This document shows, one piece after another, positions 42,188-51,978 of a DNA stretch of 64,000 bases (position 1 is its first letter; each line of letters begins with the position of its first letter). Where the stretch lies: assembly GCF_013409365.1 (NCBI RefSeq), contig NZ_JACCBA010000001.1:9114001-9178000 (forward strand), read 5' to 3'. Source of the stretch: Actinomadura luteofluorescens (GTDB lineage Bacteria > Actinomycetota > Actinomycetes > Streptosporangiales > Streptosporangiaceae). Made by a program: the position numbers and the translations under genes. The notes beneath the pieces were generated by a model. The model was not told where the DNA came from, searched no databases, and saw only the letters and a program-made list of their open reading frames with translations.

Positions 42188-44134
42188 ATGACCAGAAGGA
42201 TTCGGGTGTGGCTGGCCCCGATCTGCGCGGCGCTGCTCATCGTGGCGGGCTGGTACAACGCCCGGCTTCCGTCGGTGGCGCGGGCGGAGAACGAACGGCT
42301 GGCGAGCCGGTTCGCCTTCCAGCGGCAGCCGCTGAACGGCACGGCCTCGCCGCGCGACATACGCACGGTCGCCCCCGCCTACAAGGGGATCGACCACTGG
42401 ATTTCCTCGGTCGGCGCGGCGGTGGCGCTCGCCGACATCGACGGCGGCGGCCGGGCCGACGACGTCTGCCTGGTCGATCCGCGCGACGACAGCGTCATGC
42501 TGACCCCCGCGCCGGGCACCGGGGCGCGGTTCCCCGCGACGAGCCTCGCTCCGCGCGGCCTGCCGTACGACAGGACGATGGCGCCGATGGGGTGCGTGCC
42601 CGGCGACTACAACGAGGACGGCCGCATGGACGTCCTCGTCTACTACTGGGGCCGTTCGCCGGTGCTGTTCCTGCGCACTCCGGCGGCGCTCGGCAAGAGC
42701 GACGCCTTCGCGGCGCAGGAGCTGGTGCGCCCCTACAAGGTGTGGAACACCAACGCCGTGTCGCTTGCCGATCTGGACGGTGACGGCCACACCGACATCC
42801 TGGTCGGGAACTACTTCCCGGACCGGGCACGGGTCCTCGACCCGACGGCGCGCCAGAGCGAGCTGCAGATGCAGGGCTCGATGTCCGCGGGCGTCAACGG
42901 CGGGGTCAACCGGGTCCTGCGGTTCCGGTCCGCGCAGGGCGGCGCCCGTCCTTCGGCCGTCTACGGCGAGGAGCGCCGACCCTTCTCCTACGAGGTCGCC
43001 AGGGGCTGGACGCTGGCGATCGGGACGCAGGACCTCGACGGCGACGGCCTGCCGGAGCTGTACTACGCCAACGACTTCGGCCCGGACCGCCTGCTCTACA
43101 ACGAGTCCCGGCCGGGGAAGATCAAGCTCCGCCTCCTCAAGGGCGTGCGCCACCTCACCACGCCGAAGTCGATGCAGCTGGGCAGGGACTCCTTCAAGGG
43201 CATGGGCGTGGGGTTCTCCGACATCAACGCCGACGGCGTGCCCGACATCCTGGTCAGCAACATCACCCAGGAGTACGGGCTCCTGGAGAGCAACTTCGCC
43301 TGGGTGAGCACCCGCGAGAAGGTCGTGGGGCCGGACGGCCCCGCGTACTACGACGATCACAGCGAGCGGCTGGGGCTGTCCCGTTCGGGCTGGGGCTGGG
43401 ACATCAAGGCCGGCGACTTCGCGGGCGAGGGGCGCGACCAGATCATCCAGGCCACCGGCTTCGTCGAGGGCAAGGACAACCGCTGGGCGCAGCTGCAGGA
43501 GCTGGCGATGTCCAACGACGAGGTCCTGGCGCACCCGCGCCTGTGGCCCAACGTGCAGAAGAAGGACGACATCTCCGGCAGGAACCCCAACCGGTTCTTC
43601 GTGCGCGGCTCGGACGGCCGGTACCACGACGTCGCCGGTCGGCTCGGCGTCGCCGACCGCGGGGTGTCGCGGGGCATCGCGCTCGCGGACGTGGACCACG
43701 ACGGGCGGCTCGACTTCGCCGTCGCGAACCAGTGGGGTCAGTCGCACCTCTACCGCAACGTCCGCAGTGCGCAGCGGCCCTATCTCGGGCTGAGGCTCCT
43801 CCGCCCGTCCGGGGGATGCGAAGCGCGGCCCGGCGGTTCCGCCGCGCCGCTGCGGGCCGGCTCGTCCGGAGTGCCGGCGATCGGCGCGAAGGTCGTCCTG
43901 GACTCCGGAGCCAAGGGCCAGCGGACGGGCCAGGTGTATCCGGCCAACGGCCATGCCGGCGTCTCCTCGCCGGAGCTGCTGTTCGCGCTGGACGGGGCCG
44001 CGGCGCCGGTCCCCGTCACGGTCACCTGGCGCGACTCCTGCGGCAACCGGCACACCGGCAAGGTCCAGGCGACGCCGGGCTGGCACAGCATGCTGCTCGG
44101 CCCCGACGGTTCGATCAGGGAGATGGACTCGTGA
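42188..44134 (+). CDS. E4: enediyne biosynthesis protein E4 (UnbV, FG-GAP/ASPIC)
   Basis: A 648-aa protein starting with a membrane anchor or signal ('VWLAPICAALLIVAGWY'). It has repeated calcium-loop words of FG-GAP/VCBS propellers: 'DIDGGGRADDVCLVD', 'DYNEDGRMDVLVYYW', 'DLDGDGHTDILVGNYFP', 'DLDGDGLPELYYANDFG', 'DINADGVPDILVSN', 'DVDHDGRLDFAVANQWG'. A C-terminal ASPIC/UnbV domain includes 'GQVYPANGHAGVSSPELLFALDG'. This is the UnbV/SgcE4 family, probably facing the outside of the membrane. It overlaps E5 by 4 bp. Confidence 0.94.
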   Translation: MTRRIRVWLAPICAALLIVAGWYNARLPSVARAENERLASRFAFQRQPLNGTASPRDIRTVAPAYKGIDHWISSVGAAVALADIDGGGRADDVCLVDPRDDSVMLTPAPGTGARFPATSLAPRGLPYDRTMAPMGCVPGDYNEDGRMDVLVYYWGRSPVLFLRTPAALGKSDAFAAQELVRPYKVWNTNAVSLADLDGDGHTDILVGNYFPDRARVLDPTARQSELQMQGSMSAGVNGGVNRVLRFRSAQGGARPSAVYGEERRPFSYEVARGWTLAIGTQDLDGDGLPELYYANDFGPDRLLYNESRPGKIKLRLLKGVRHLTTPKSMQLGRDSFKGMGVGFSDINADGVPDILVSNITQEYGLLESNFAWVSTREKVVGPDGPAYYDDHSERLGLSRSGWGWDIKAGDFAGEGRDQIIQATGFVEGKDNRWAQLQELAMSNDEVLAHPRLWPNVQKKDDISGRNPNRFFVRGSDGRYHDVAGRLGVADRGVSRGIALADVDHDGRLDFAVANQWGQSHLYRNVRSAQRPYLGLRLLRPSGGCEARPGGSAAPLRAGSSGVPAIGAKVVLDSGAKGQRTGQVYPANGHAGVSSPELLFALDGAAAPVPVTVTWRDSCGNRHTGKVQATPGWHSMLLGPDGSIREMDS

Positions 44135-45168
44135 ACTCGGCGAACGCGGAAAGCACGACCGGCCCGGCGCCCGCCGCCCCGGCCAGGCCCGCCAAGGATC
44201 CGCGGATCGTCGCGCTGCGCCGGTTCGCGATCTCGATCACGGTCTTCAACATCCTCGGGCACACGGTCCTCGGGTTCGAGCCGTCATGGGCGACGCCGCT
44301 CGCCGCGATGGCCGTCGCGTACGTGATGGAGCTGGGGCTGGAGACCCTGGACGCCTGGGCGACGCGGCGGCCGGTGAAGTACGCGGGCGGGCCGGTCGCC
44401 TTCGTGAACTTCCTGATGCCGGCCCACATCACCGCGCTGGCCTGCGCGATGCTCCTCTACGCCAACGCGAGGCTGGGCCCGGTCGTCTTCGCGGTCATCG
44501 TGGCCGTCGCCTCGAAGTATCTGGTCAGGGTCCGGATCGGCGGACGGCCGCGGCACGTGCTGAACCCCTCCAACTTCGGCATCGCGGTCGTCCTCGTGCT
44601 GTTCCCCTGGGTCGGGATCGCGCCCCCGTACCAGTTCACCGAGTGGGTCGGCGGACCGCTCGACGTGGCGATCCCGGCGCTCATCCTCGCGGCCGGGACG
44701 ATGCTGAACGCCAAGCTCACCGGGAAGATGCCCCTGATCCTCGGCTGGGTCGGCGTCTTCGCGCTCCAGGCGCTGATCCGGACCCCCATCGAGGGCACGG
44801 CGACGCTCAGCGCGCTGCTCGCGATGACCGGCGTCGCGTTCGTCCTGTTCACCAACTACATGATCACGGACCCGGGGACCACGCCGGTGCGGCCGCGCAA
44901 CCAGGTCGTCTTCGGTGCGTCGACCGCCCTCGTGTACGCGCTCCTGGTCCACCTCCACGTCGTGTACGGACTGTTCTTCGCGCTCGTCATCGTGTGCGTG
45001 CTGCGCGGCGCCGCCCTGGCGATCATGGACGTGCGGCAGCGCGCCACCGCGGGCCCGGCGGCGCCCGGATCCGAGCCCGCGGCCGGACCCGGATCCGAGC
45101 CGCGGTCCGTGCCCCGCCCGGCGCCCGCCCGCGGGAGCGTGCTGGCGACCGGCGAGGAGGCGAAGTGA
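44131..45168 (+). CDS. E5: enediyne biosynthesis protein E5 (UnbU)
   Basis: A 345-aa integral membrane protein with about eight to ten helices. It contains 'VNFLMPAHITALACAMLLYANARLGPVVFAVIVAVASKYLVRVRIGGRPRHVLNPSNFGIAVVLVLFPWVGIAPPYQFTE', with the 'NPSNFG' motif shared with RnfD/NqrB-type proteins, as in UnbU/SgcE5. The GTG start overlaps the E4 stop (GTGA). The Pro-rich tail of about 45 residues is cytosolic. It overlaps the PKS gene by 4 bp. E4 and E5 together look like a membrane redox unit (family-based inference). Confidence 0.94.
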   Translation: MNSANAESTTGPAPAAPARPAKDPRIVALRRFAISITVFNILGHTVLGFEPSWATPLAAMAVAYVMELGLETLDAWATRRPVKYAGGPVAFVNFLMPAHITALACAMLLYANARLGPVVFAVIVAVASKYLVRVRIGGRPRHVLNPSNFGIAVVLVLFPWVGIAPPYQFTEWVGGPLDVAIPALILAAGTMLNAKLTGKMPLILGWVGVFALQALIRTPIEGTATLSALLAMTGVAFVLFTNYMITDPGTTPVRPRNQVVFGASTALVYALLVHLHVVYGLFFALVIVCVLRGAALAIMDVRQRATAGPAAPGSEPAAGPGSEPRSVPRPAPARGSVLATGEEAK

Positions 45169-48100
45169 CCGTCGTGAGCGACGCGATCGCCGTCGTCGGC
45201 CTCGGGTGCCGCCACCCCGACGCCGCCACCCCGGAGCAGCTGTGGGAGACGGTGATGGCGCGGCGGCGGGCGTTCCGGCCGCTCCCGCGCGAGCGCCTCG
45301 ACCTCGGCGACTACGGCGACCCGGCGGGGGGACCCGACACGACCGATCTGCGGTACGCGGCGGTCCTCGACGGCTGGTCCTTCGACCGCTCGCGCCACCG
45401 CGTGCCCGGGCCGGCGTACCGGGTGACCGACCTCGCGCACTGGCTCGCCCTGGACGTCGCCGGGGACACGCTGACCTCCGCGGGCCACCCCGAGGGGCGC
45501 GGGCTGGACCGCCGGCGCGTCGGCGTGATCCTCGGGAACACCCTGACCGGCGAGTTCAGCCGGGCGGCGCTCATGCGGCTGCGCTGGCCCTACGTCCGCA
45601 GGAACCTGGTCTCGGCGCTCGCCGCGCGCGGCTGGGAGGCCGAGGAACTCGGCGGCCTCCTGCGGGAGGTCGAGGCGTCCTACAAGGAGCCGTTCGCCGA
45701 ACCCAACGACGAGAGCCTCGTCGGCGGCCTGGCCAACGCCATCGCGGGCCGGGTGTGCAACCACTTCGACTTCCGCGGCGCGGGCTACACGGTCGACGGC
45801 GCCTGCTCGTCGTCCCTGCTCGCCGTCATCACGGCCTGCACCTACCTGCGCGACGGCGATCTCGACTTCGCGCTCGCGGGCGGCGTCGACCTCAGCCTCG
45901 ACCCGTTCGAGCTGGTCGGGTTCTCCCGGCTCGGCGCGCTGGCCGGCTCGGCGATGCGGGTGTACGACGCCCGGCCCACCGGCTTCCTGCCCGGCGAGGG
46001 CTGCTCGATGGTCGCCCTGATGCGCGCCGGGGACGCGGCCGCCGCCGGGCGGCGGCCGATCGCCCTCATCAAGGGCTGGGGGATGTCCTCGGACGGCAAC
46101 GGCGGACTGACCCGGCCGGACGTGTCCGGGCAGCGGCTCGCGCTGGAGCGCGCCTACGCGCGCGCGGGCTTCGGACCGGAGACGGTGGCGCTGTTCGAGG
46201 GCCACGGCACCGGCACCGAGGTCGGCGACCGCGCCGAACTGCACGCCCTCTCCGAGATCCACGACGGCCGGCGGAGGCCGCGGCCGGCGGCCCTCGGCTC
46301 CATCAAGGCCAACATCGGGCACACGAAGGCGGCCGCCGGCGCCGCCGGGCTGATCAAAGCGGCGCTGGCGCTGCGGCGCCAGGTGATCCCGCCGACCACC
46401 GGATGCGACGAGCCCCACCCGCTCCTGTGCGAGCCCGGCGCGCCGCTGCGCGTCGTCCGCGAGGCCGAGCCCTGGCCGGACGCCCCGCTGCGGGCCGGCG
46501 TCAGCGCGATGGGCTTCGGCGGCATCAACACCCACGTCGTCCTGGAGGCCGCGGACGTCCGCCGCACCACGGCGCGGCTGGCGACCCGGGACCGCCGGGT
46601 CGCGCGCGAGCCGCTCGACTGCGAGGTCTTCGCCCTCTCCGCCGACACGCAGGCCGACCTGGCCGCAGTCCTGGAACGGGTGGCGGCGCGGGCGGCGACG
46701 ATGTCGTTCGCCGAGCACGCCGACCTGGCCGCCGCCCTCGCGGAGCGCGCGCACGGTGACGCGCCGGTGCGCGCCGCCATCGTCGCCCGGGACCCCGCGG
46801 AGCTGTCCGCGCGCGCGGAACGCGCCGGCGAGCTCCTCGCCGGGCTCGGCGCGCAGGGACTCGCCGCCCGGCCCGGCGTCTACGTCGGCCGTGGCGCCCC
46901 GGGCCGGGTCGGGCTGCTGTTCCCGGGGCAGGGCGCGCCCGTCCGGGACCGCGCCGGGGCCCTCGGCGTGGTCCTTCCCGAGACGGGGGAGTGCTTCGAG
47001 GGAGGGCTCCCGGAGGACCCGGTCGACACCGCCGTCGCCCAGCCCGCGGTCTTCCGCGCCTCCACGGCGGCGCTGCACTGGCTCGACCGGCTCGGGGTCG
47101 CGGCGGCCGCGGCGGTCGGGCACAGCCTCGGTGAGATCACCGCCCTGCACTGGGCCGGCGCGCTGAGCCGCCGGGACGCCCTGCACCTGGTGACCAGGCG
47201 CGGCCGCATCATGGCCGACCACTCCGAGGCGGGTACCGGGATGGCCTCCCTCGCCGCGCCACCCGGCGCGGTCACCGAGCTCATCGACGACGCCGACCTC
47301 GTGATCGCCGCCGACAACGGCGCCGTCCAGGTCGTCGCCGGCCCCCTCACCGAGGTCGACCGCGTCGTCAAGCGGGCCCGCGCGAAGGGGATCACCGCCG
47401 GAAGGCTGCGGGTCAGCCACGCCTTCCACTCCCCGGCGGTCGCCGCCGCCGAGCCGGTGCTCGCGCGCCACCTCGCCGATCTGGAGGTGGCCGGACCTCC
47501 CGGCCGCGTCTACTCCACGATCACCGGCCGCGAGCTGACCGCGGCCGACGACGTCCGCGCGCTGCTCGCCCGGCAGCTCACCGCGCCCGTGCGGTTCCGC
47601 GAGGCGCTGGAGCTCCTGGCCGCCGACTGCGACCTGCTCGTCGAGGCCGGCCCCGGCCACACCCTCGCGGCGATGGCCCAGTCGGTCACGGACGTGCCGG
47701 TCCGCACGCTCGACGCGGGCGCCGGGTCGGCGGCCGCGCTCGGCGACGCCACCGCCGCGCTGTTCGCCGTCGGCGCCGTCTCCGACCTCACGGCGCTCTT
47801 CGCCGAGCGCTTCCACCGCCCGTTCGACCTCTGGCGGGATCCGGAGTTCCTCGCCAATCCCTGCGAGAGCGCCCCGGCCGACGGCCTCGACGTCCGGTCC
47901 GGCCGTCCCGTGCCGGACGCCGCGGCCCCGGCCGGCCCCGCCACCGCCGCGGCGCCGGCGGCGGAAGCGCCGCCGGGAGCGGACGCCGACGTGCCCTCCG
48001 TGGTGCGCGGGCTCATCGCCGAGGCGCTGGAGCTTCCTCCCGATGTGATCGGCGACGGGGACCGGCTCCTCGGCGACCTCCACCTCAACTCCCTTCGCGT

Positions 48101-50792
48101 CGTCCAGCTCGCCGCCGAGGCCGCCGAGCGGACCCGCCGGGCCGTGCCGGCGGCCCCGCCGCTGTTCGCCGAGGCCACGGTCGGCGCGTTCGTCCAGGCG
48201 ATCGAGGAGCTGCCCGCCGCGGAAGGCGAGACCGGCTCGCAGGGGCCGCCGGAGGGCGTCCGCGAATGGCATCGGGTGCTGGTCGAGTTCACCCGTCCCG
48301 TCGAGGTGGACGCCGAGCCCGCGTCCTGCACCTGGCGCGTCTTCGGCGGCGGGCGGCTCCGCGCGCTCGTCGAGCCGCGCCTGACCGCCCTCCCCGAGCA
48401 GGACGCTCGCCCGGCGGTCGTCGCGTTCCTCCCCGAGGACCCTGACGACCGCGCGATCGACGCGCTGCTCGAAGCGGCCCACCTCGCGGTGGACACCGGG
48501 GCGCCGTTCACCGTCGTCGACTCGGGGGACACGGCGTCGGGTTTCGCGGGCACCATCGCCGCCGAGTACCCCTCCCTGCCGGTCCGCTGGATCCGGGCCC
48601 TGGAGGCCGCCCCCGCGGACGCGATCGGCGCCCTGCTCGCGGCCTCGTGGCAGGGCCATGCCGAGATCGTCGTGGACGAGGACGGCCGCATCGGCACCCC
48701 CGCGTACCGGGCCGCCGGTCCCGCGCAGACCGGACGGGCGCCGGACGCCGCGCCTCCGCTGTCCGCCGGGGACGTGCTCGTGGTCACCGGAGGCGGGAAG
48801 GGCATCGGCTTCGCGAGCGCGAGCTTCCTGGCGCGGCGCTGGGGAGTGCGGCTGGGACTCATCGGGCGCAGCGGGCCCGACGGCGACGCCGAGCTGCGTG
48901 ACAACCTCGCCAGGCTGCGGGAGGCCGGTGTCGAGTTCTGCTACCAGCCCGCGGACGTCACCGACCCGGAGTCGCTCCACCGCGGCGTCGCCGCGATCGT
49001 CGACCGGCTCGGACCGGTCAGAGGAGTGATCCATGCCAGCGGCCTGAACCGCCCGGCGCGGTTCGGCGAGATCGGCGCCGCCTGGGCCGAGCACGCGGCG
49101 CCCAAGCACCACGGGCTCCGTGCGCTCCTGGGCGCCGTCGACGCCGGGGGCCTGCGGCTGCTCCTCACCTTCGGCTCCGTGATCGGCCGTTTCGGCCTGG
49201 CCGGGGAGGCGCACTACGCCCTGGCCAACGGCCGCATGCGGGAGCTGGTCCGGACCCTCGCCCGGGACCTGCCGGACTGCCGGGTCGCCAACCTCGACTG
49301 GACGGTCTGGTCGGGAGTCGGCATGGGCGAGCGGCTCAAGGTGCTGGACGACCTCGCCCGCGCCGGCGTGGCGCCGGTCGCCCCCGACCGCGGGACCGAG
49401 CTCCTCGCCCGGGCGGCCGAGGCGCGGCCGCCGTCGCACTCCATGGTGATCAGCGGGCGGCTGCCGCAGCTCGGCCGCGCCGGGGAGGAGGCCCTGGACG
49501 GGCACCGCTTCCTGCGGCGGGTGCGCGCGTGGACCCCGGGCGTCGAACTGGTGGCCGAGGCCGAGCTGAGCCTGTCCGCCGACCCCTACCTCGACGACCA
49601 CCGCATCGACGGTGTGGCCGTGCTGCCCGCGGTGTGCGTGCTCGAAGCGATGGCCCAGGCGGCGGCCGCGCTGACCGGCCGTCCCGTGGCGGGCGTGGCG
49701 GACTCCCGCTTCGACCGTCCCGTGGTCGTCCCCGAGCACGGGACCCGCACCGTCCGGGTATGCGCGCTCGTCCGCGAGGACGGGGACGTGGACGTCGCGG
49801 TGCGCAGCGACGAGACGGGCTTCGCCGTCGATCACTTCACCGGGACGGTCGCCTCGGCGGACTCCGGGCCCCCGGAGATCCCGGCCGGGACGGCGCCGGT
49901 GCCGTCCCACACCGGCGACGACATGTACGGGCCGCTGTTCTTCCACGGCCGGCGCTTCCGCAGGCTCCGCCGCTACACCCACCTGGAGGCCACCGCCTGC
50001 ACGGCGGTGCTGGACGGCGACAGGCCCTGGCGGTTCGGGGAGGGCCTCCCAGCGGACCTCCTGTTCGGTGACCCCGCCCGCAATGACGCCTCGATCCACG
50101 TCCTCCAGGGGTGCGTCCCGCATCGGCGGCTGCTGCCGGTCGGGTGCGCGCGGTTCGCCGTCCACCGGAGCGGGGCCGGAGAGGGCGAGCTGACGCTCGC
50201 CGCGGTCGAGCGCGAGCACTCCGGCGCCGACTACACCTACGACGTGGTCGTGCGCGACGGCTCCGGCCGGCCGGTCGTGAGCTGGAGCGGGCTTCGCCTT
50301 CGCGACGTCGGCCCGCTACCGGTCACGACCTTGCGGCCGGTTCTCGTCGGGCCCTACCTGCAGCGCACGCTCAACGCCCTGCTCCCGGAGCGCGACATCC
50401 GGTTGGCCGTCGAGGCCGCCGGGCCGGACCGCGACCGCACCTCCGGCCGAGCGAACGGCGGGCCCTGGGCCGTGCTGGTGGACGGGGAGCCCGTCGCGTG
50501 TGCGCGGACCTCCGATCCGGCGCCGGAGCCCCCCGCGCACTGGAACGGTCTCGCCGACCGGCTCGGCCGCCTCGCCGGCGAGCCGGAACAGCAGATCCGG
50601 ACCCGCCTCCAGACGGTCGGCGCCTGCCTGTCCGGGCCGCCGGGCCCGCCCGGCCTCACCGTCCAAGGGGTTTACGAGAACGGATGGGTGGTCCTTCAGA
50701 CCGGGGGCGCGGACATCGTGTCCGTGGTCCTTTCCGTCGAAGGCGAAGCCGGGCCGGTGGCGATGGCGATCCCCGTCAAGGGGGCCTCGTGA
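45165..50792 (+). CDS. pksE: iterative enediyne polyketide synthase PKSE
   Basis: A 1875-aa type I PKS. Domains in order: KS (1-455) with Cys214 in 'DGACSSSLLAV', His347 and His386; AT (about 580-890) with Ser654 in GHSLGE; ACP (about 945-1010) with Ser976 in 'DLHLNSLRVVQ'; KR (about 1200-1430) with 'VTGGGKGIG' and Tyr1351; DH (about 1450-1650) with His1479 in 'YLDDHRIDGVAVLP'; and a C-terminal region in the place of the built-in phosphopantetheinyl transferase. That region ('PVACARTSDP', 'TRLQTVGACLSG') lacks recognisable Sfp-type metal and Lys motifs. Enediyne PKSs build a linear polyene on the ACP. GTG 45165 has GAGGAGG upstream; GTG 45174 is an alternative. Confidence 0.96.
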   Translation: MTVVSDAIAVVGLGCRHPDAATPEQLWETVMARRRAFRPLPRERLDLGDYGDPAGGPDTTDLRYAAVLDGWSFDRSRHRVPGPAYRVTDLAHWLALDVAGDTLTSAGHPEGRGLDRRRVGVILGNTLTGEFSRAALMRLRWPYVRRNLVSALAARGWEAEELGGLLREVEASYKEPFAEPNDESLVGGLANAIAGRVCNHFDFRGAGYTVDGACSSSLLAVITACTYLRDGDLDFALAGGVDLSLDPFELVGFSRLGALAGSAMRVYDARPTGFLPGEGCSMVALMRAGDAAAAGRRPIALIKGWGMSSDGNGGLTRPDVSGQRLALERAYARAGFGPETVALFEGHGTGTEVGDRAELHALSEIHDGRRRPRPAALGSIKANIGHTKAAAGAAGLIKAALALRRQVIPPTTGCDEPHPLLCEPGAPLRVVREAEPWPDAPLRAGVSAMGFGGINTHVVLEAADVRRTTARLATRDRRVAREPLDCEVFALSADTQADLAAVLERVAARAATMSFAEHADLAAALAERAHGDAPVRAAIVARDPAELSARAERAGELLAGLGAQGLAARPGVYVGRGAPGRVGLLFPGQGAPVRDRAGALGVVLPETGECFEGGLPEDPVDTAVAQPAVFRASTAALHWLDRLGVAAAAAVGHSLGEITALHWAGALSRRDALHLVTRRGRIMADHSEAGTGMASLAAPPGAVTELIDDADLVIAADNGAVQVVAGPLTEVDRVVKRARAKGITAGRLRVSHAFHSPAVAAAEPVLARHLADLEVAGPPGRVYSTITGRELTAADDVRALLARQLTAPVRFREALELLAADCDLLVEAGPGHTLAAMAQSVTDVPVRTLDAGAGSAAALGDATAALFAVGAVSDLTALFAERFHRPFDLWRDPEFLANPCESAPADGLDVRSGRPVPDAAAPAGPATAAAPAAEAPPGADADVPSVVRGLIAEALELPPDVIGDGDRLLGDLHLNSLRVVQLAAEAAERTRRAVPAAPPLFAEATVGAFVQAIEELPAAEGETGSQGPPEGVREWHRVLVEFTRPVEVDAEPASCTWRVFGGGRLRALVEPRLTALPEQDARPAVVAFLPEDPDDRAIDALLEAAHLAVDTGAPFTVVDSGDTASGFAGTIAAEYPSLPVRWIRALEAAPADAIGALLAASWQGHAEIVVDEDGRIGTPAYRAAGPAQTGRAPDAAPPLSAGDVLVVTGGGKGIGFASASFLARRWGVRLGLIGRSGPDGDAELRDNLARLREAGVEFCYQPADVTDPESLHRGVAAIVDRLGPVRGVIHASGLNRPARFGEIGAAWAEHAAPKHHGLRALLGAVDAGGLRLLLTFGSVIGRFGLAGEAHYALANGRMRELVRTLARDLPDCRVANLDWTVWSGVGMGERLKVLDDLARAGVAPVAPDRGTELLARAAEARPPSHSMVISGRLPQLGRAGEEALDGHRFLRRVRAWTPGVELVAEAELSLSADPYLDDHRIDGVAVLPAVCVLEAMAQAAAALTGRPVAGVADSRFDRPVVVPEHGTRTVRVCALVREDGDVDVAVRSDETGFAVDHFTGTVASADSGPPEIPAGTAPVPSHTGDDMYGPLFFHGRRFRRLRRYTHLEATACTAVLDGDRPWRFGEGLPADLLFGDPARNDASIHVLQGCVPHRRLLPVGCARFAVHRSGAGEGELTLAAVEREHSGADYTYDVVVRDGSGRPVVSWSGLRLRDVGPLPVTTLRPVLVGPYLQRTLNALLPERDIRLAVEAAGPDRDRTSGRANGGPWAVLVDGEPVACARTSDPAPEPPAHWNGLADRLGRLAGEPEQQIRTRLQTVGACLSGPPGPPGLTVQGVYENGWVVLQTGGADIVSVVLSVEGEAGPVAMAIPVKGAS

Positions 50793-51259
50793 AGGCGTAC
50801 TTCGAATACCGGCACCGGGTGACTTTCGCCGACACCAACCTGGTGGGGAACGTCTACTTCACGAACTACCTGTCCTGGCAGGGGACGTGCCGGGAGCTGT
50901 TCCTCGCGGAGAAGGCACCGAAGACCGTGGCCCGCCTGAACGGCGACCTCGCGCTCGTCACCTCGTCGTGCTCGTGCGAGTTCTTCTCCGAGCTCTACGC
51001 GCTCGACACCGTGTCGGTGCGGATGTCCCTCGTGGGAATGGACTTCTCGCAGATCACCATGGGTTTCGAGTACTACCGGATCACCGATGGGCCGGCCCGG
51101 CTCGTGGCGCGCGGTGAGCAGACCGTCTCGTGCACGCTGAGGGCGGAGGACGGCCTGACCACCGTCGAGGTCCCGGGCGAGCTCCGGGCCGCCCTCGACG
51201 CCTACGCGCCGGATCCGCGGGGAGCCGGCCGCCCGCGTCCGGAGACGTCGCCGCGATGA
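50789..51259 (+). CDS. E10: enediyne polyene-releasing hotdog thioesterase E10
   Basis: A 156-aa hotdog protein. 'YFEYRHRVTFADTNLVGNVYFTNYLSWQGTCRELFLAEKAP' is the characteristic start of the SgcE10/DynE7 group, in which the Arg of 'CRE' is catalytic rather than an Asp or Glu. It hydrolyses the polyene from PKSE. It overlaps the PKS stop (GTGA) and the next gene (ATGA), so the cassette is translated as a chain. Length is normal apart from an extra polar tail. Confidence 0.95.
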   Translation: MKAYFEYRHRVTFADTNLVGNVYFTNYLSWQGTCRELFLAEKAPKTVARLNGDLALVTSSCSCEFFSELYALDTVSVRMSLVGMDFSQITMGFEYYRITDGPARLVARGEQTVSCTLRAEDGLTTVEVPGELRAALDAYAPDPRGAGRPRPETSPR

Positions 51260-51942
51260 GGTTCCGCGAACCCGCCGCGGGCGCGGAGGCCCGCGCGCCG
51301 GTCATCGGCATCGTCGGCTGCGGGCGGATGGGCACGGCGCTCGCGGAGACCTTCGCGGCCCAGCGGCGGCCGGTCCTGCTGGCCAGCCGGGACGGCCGGT
51401 CCGCGAGCGGACTCGCCGAACGGCTGCCGGGCGCCGGGGCGGGCGGCCTGGAACGGGTGGCCCGCGAGGCCGACATCGTGGCCCTGGCCAGCCCCCTCGC
51501 CGCCATCCAGACCGAGATCGCACCGCGCATCCGCGCCCACGTGGTCGGCAAACCGGTCATCGACATGTCCAACCCGTGCGGCCACGACCTGCTCGGCCAC
51601 GGCTCGGCCGCCGAGCTGATCGCCCGCCTGCTGCCCGGCGGCGCGGTGGTCAAGGCGTTCAACTGCCTCTCCGCACGGCAGCTCGCCGGCGTCGCGCGGG
51701 GCGGCGTCACCCTGACGGTCCCCATCGCCGGAGACGATCCCCGCGCCAAGCAGGCGGTCCGGTCGATCATCGAGCCCGCCGGACTCGACGTCGCCGACGC
51801 GGGCGGCCTTCCCGGCAGCCGCTGGATCGAAGCGCTCGCGCAGCTGCTCATGCGTCTTGAGAAGCAGCCCGGACCGAGCGATGCCGTCGGGTTCCGGTTG
51901 CTTCGTCTCATTGCATGCGAAGCCACCTGGGCGAGGCCGTAG
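51256..51942 (+). CDS. NADPH-dependent F420 reductase-like protein
   Basis: A 228-aa Rossmann-fold protein. 'PVIGIVGCGRMGTALAETFAAQRRPVLLASRD' is the NADPH loop of the F420_oxidored family, followed by 'ADIVALASPLAAIQTEIAPRI', 'VIDMSNPCG' and 'VVKAFNCLSARQL' (compare 'VKAFNT' in FNO). It is tied to the PKS operon by a 4-bp overlap with E10. It may reduce F420 for pathway enzymes or act directly on a pathway intermediate; sequence alone does not decide. Convergent with the P450 gene. Confidence 0.85.
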   Translation: MRFREPAAGAEARAPVIGIVGCGRMGTALAETFAAQRRPVLLASRDGRSASGLAERLPGAGAGGLERVAREADIVALASPLAAIQTEIAPRIRAHVVGKPVIDMSNPCGHDLLGHGSAAELIARLLPGGAVVKAFNCLSARQLAGVARGGVTLTVPIAGDDPRAKQAVRSIIEPAGLDVADAGGLPGSRWIEALAQLLMRLEKQPGPSDAVGFRLLRLIACEATWARP

Positions 51943-51978
51943 CTTCGAGATCACGACCGGATTCTGCTCGCTGAGCGT

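Noticed and set aside
44856..50219. Very long minus-strand open frame opposite the PKS
   Set aside because: It is a shadow of the PKS reading frame caused by high G+C at third positions; no domains appear in it.
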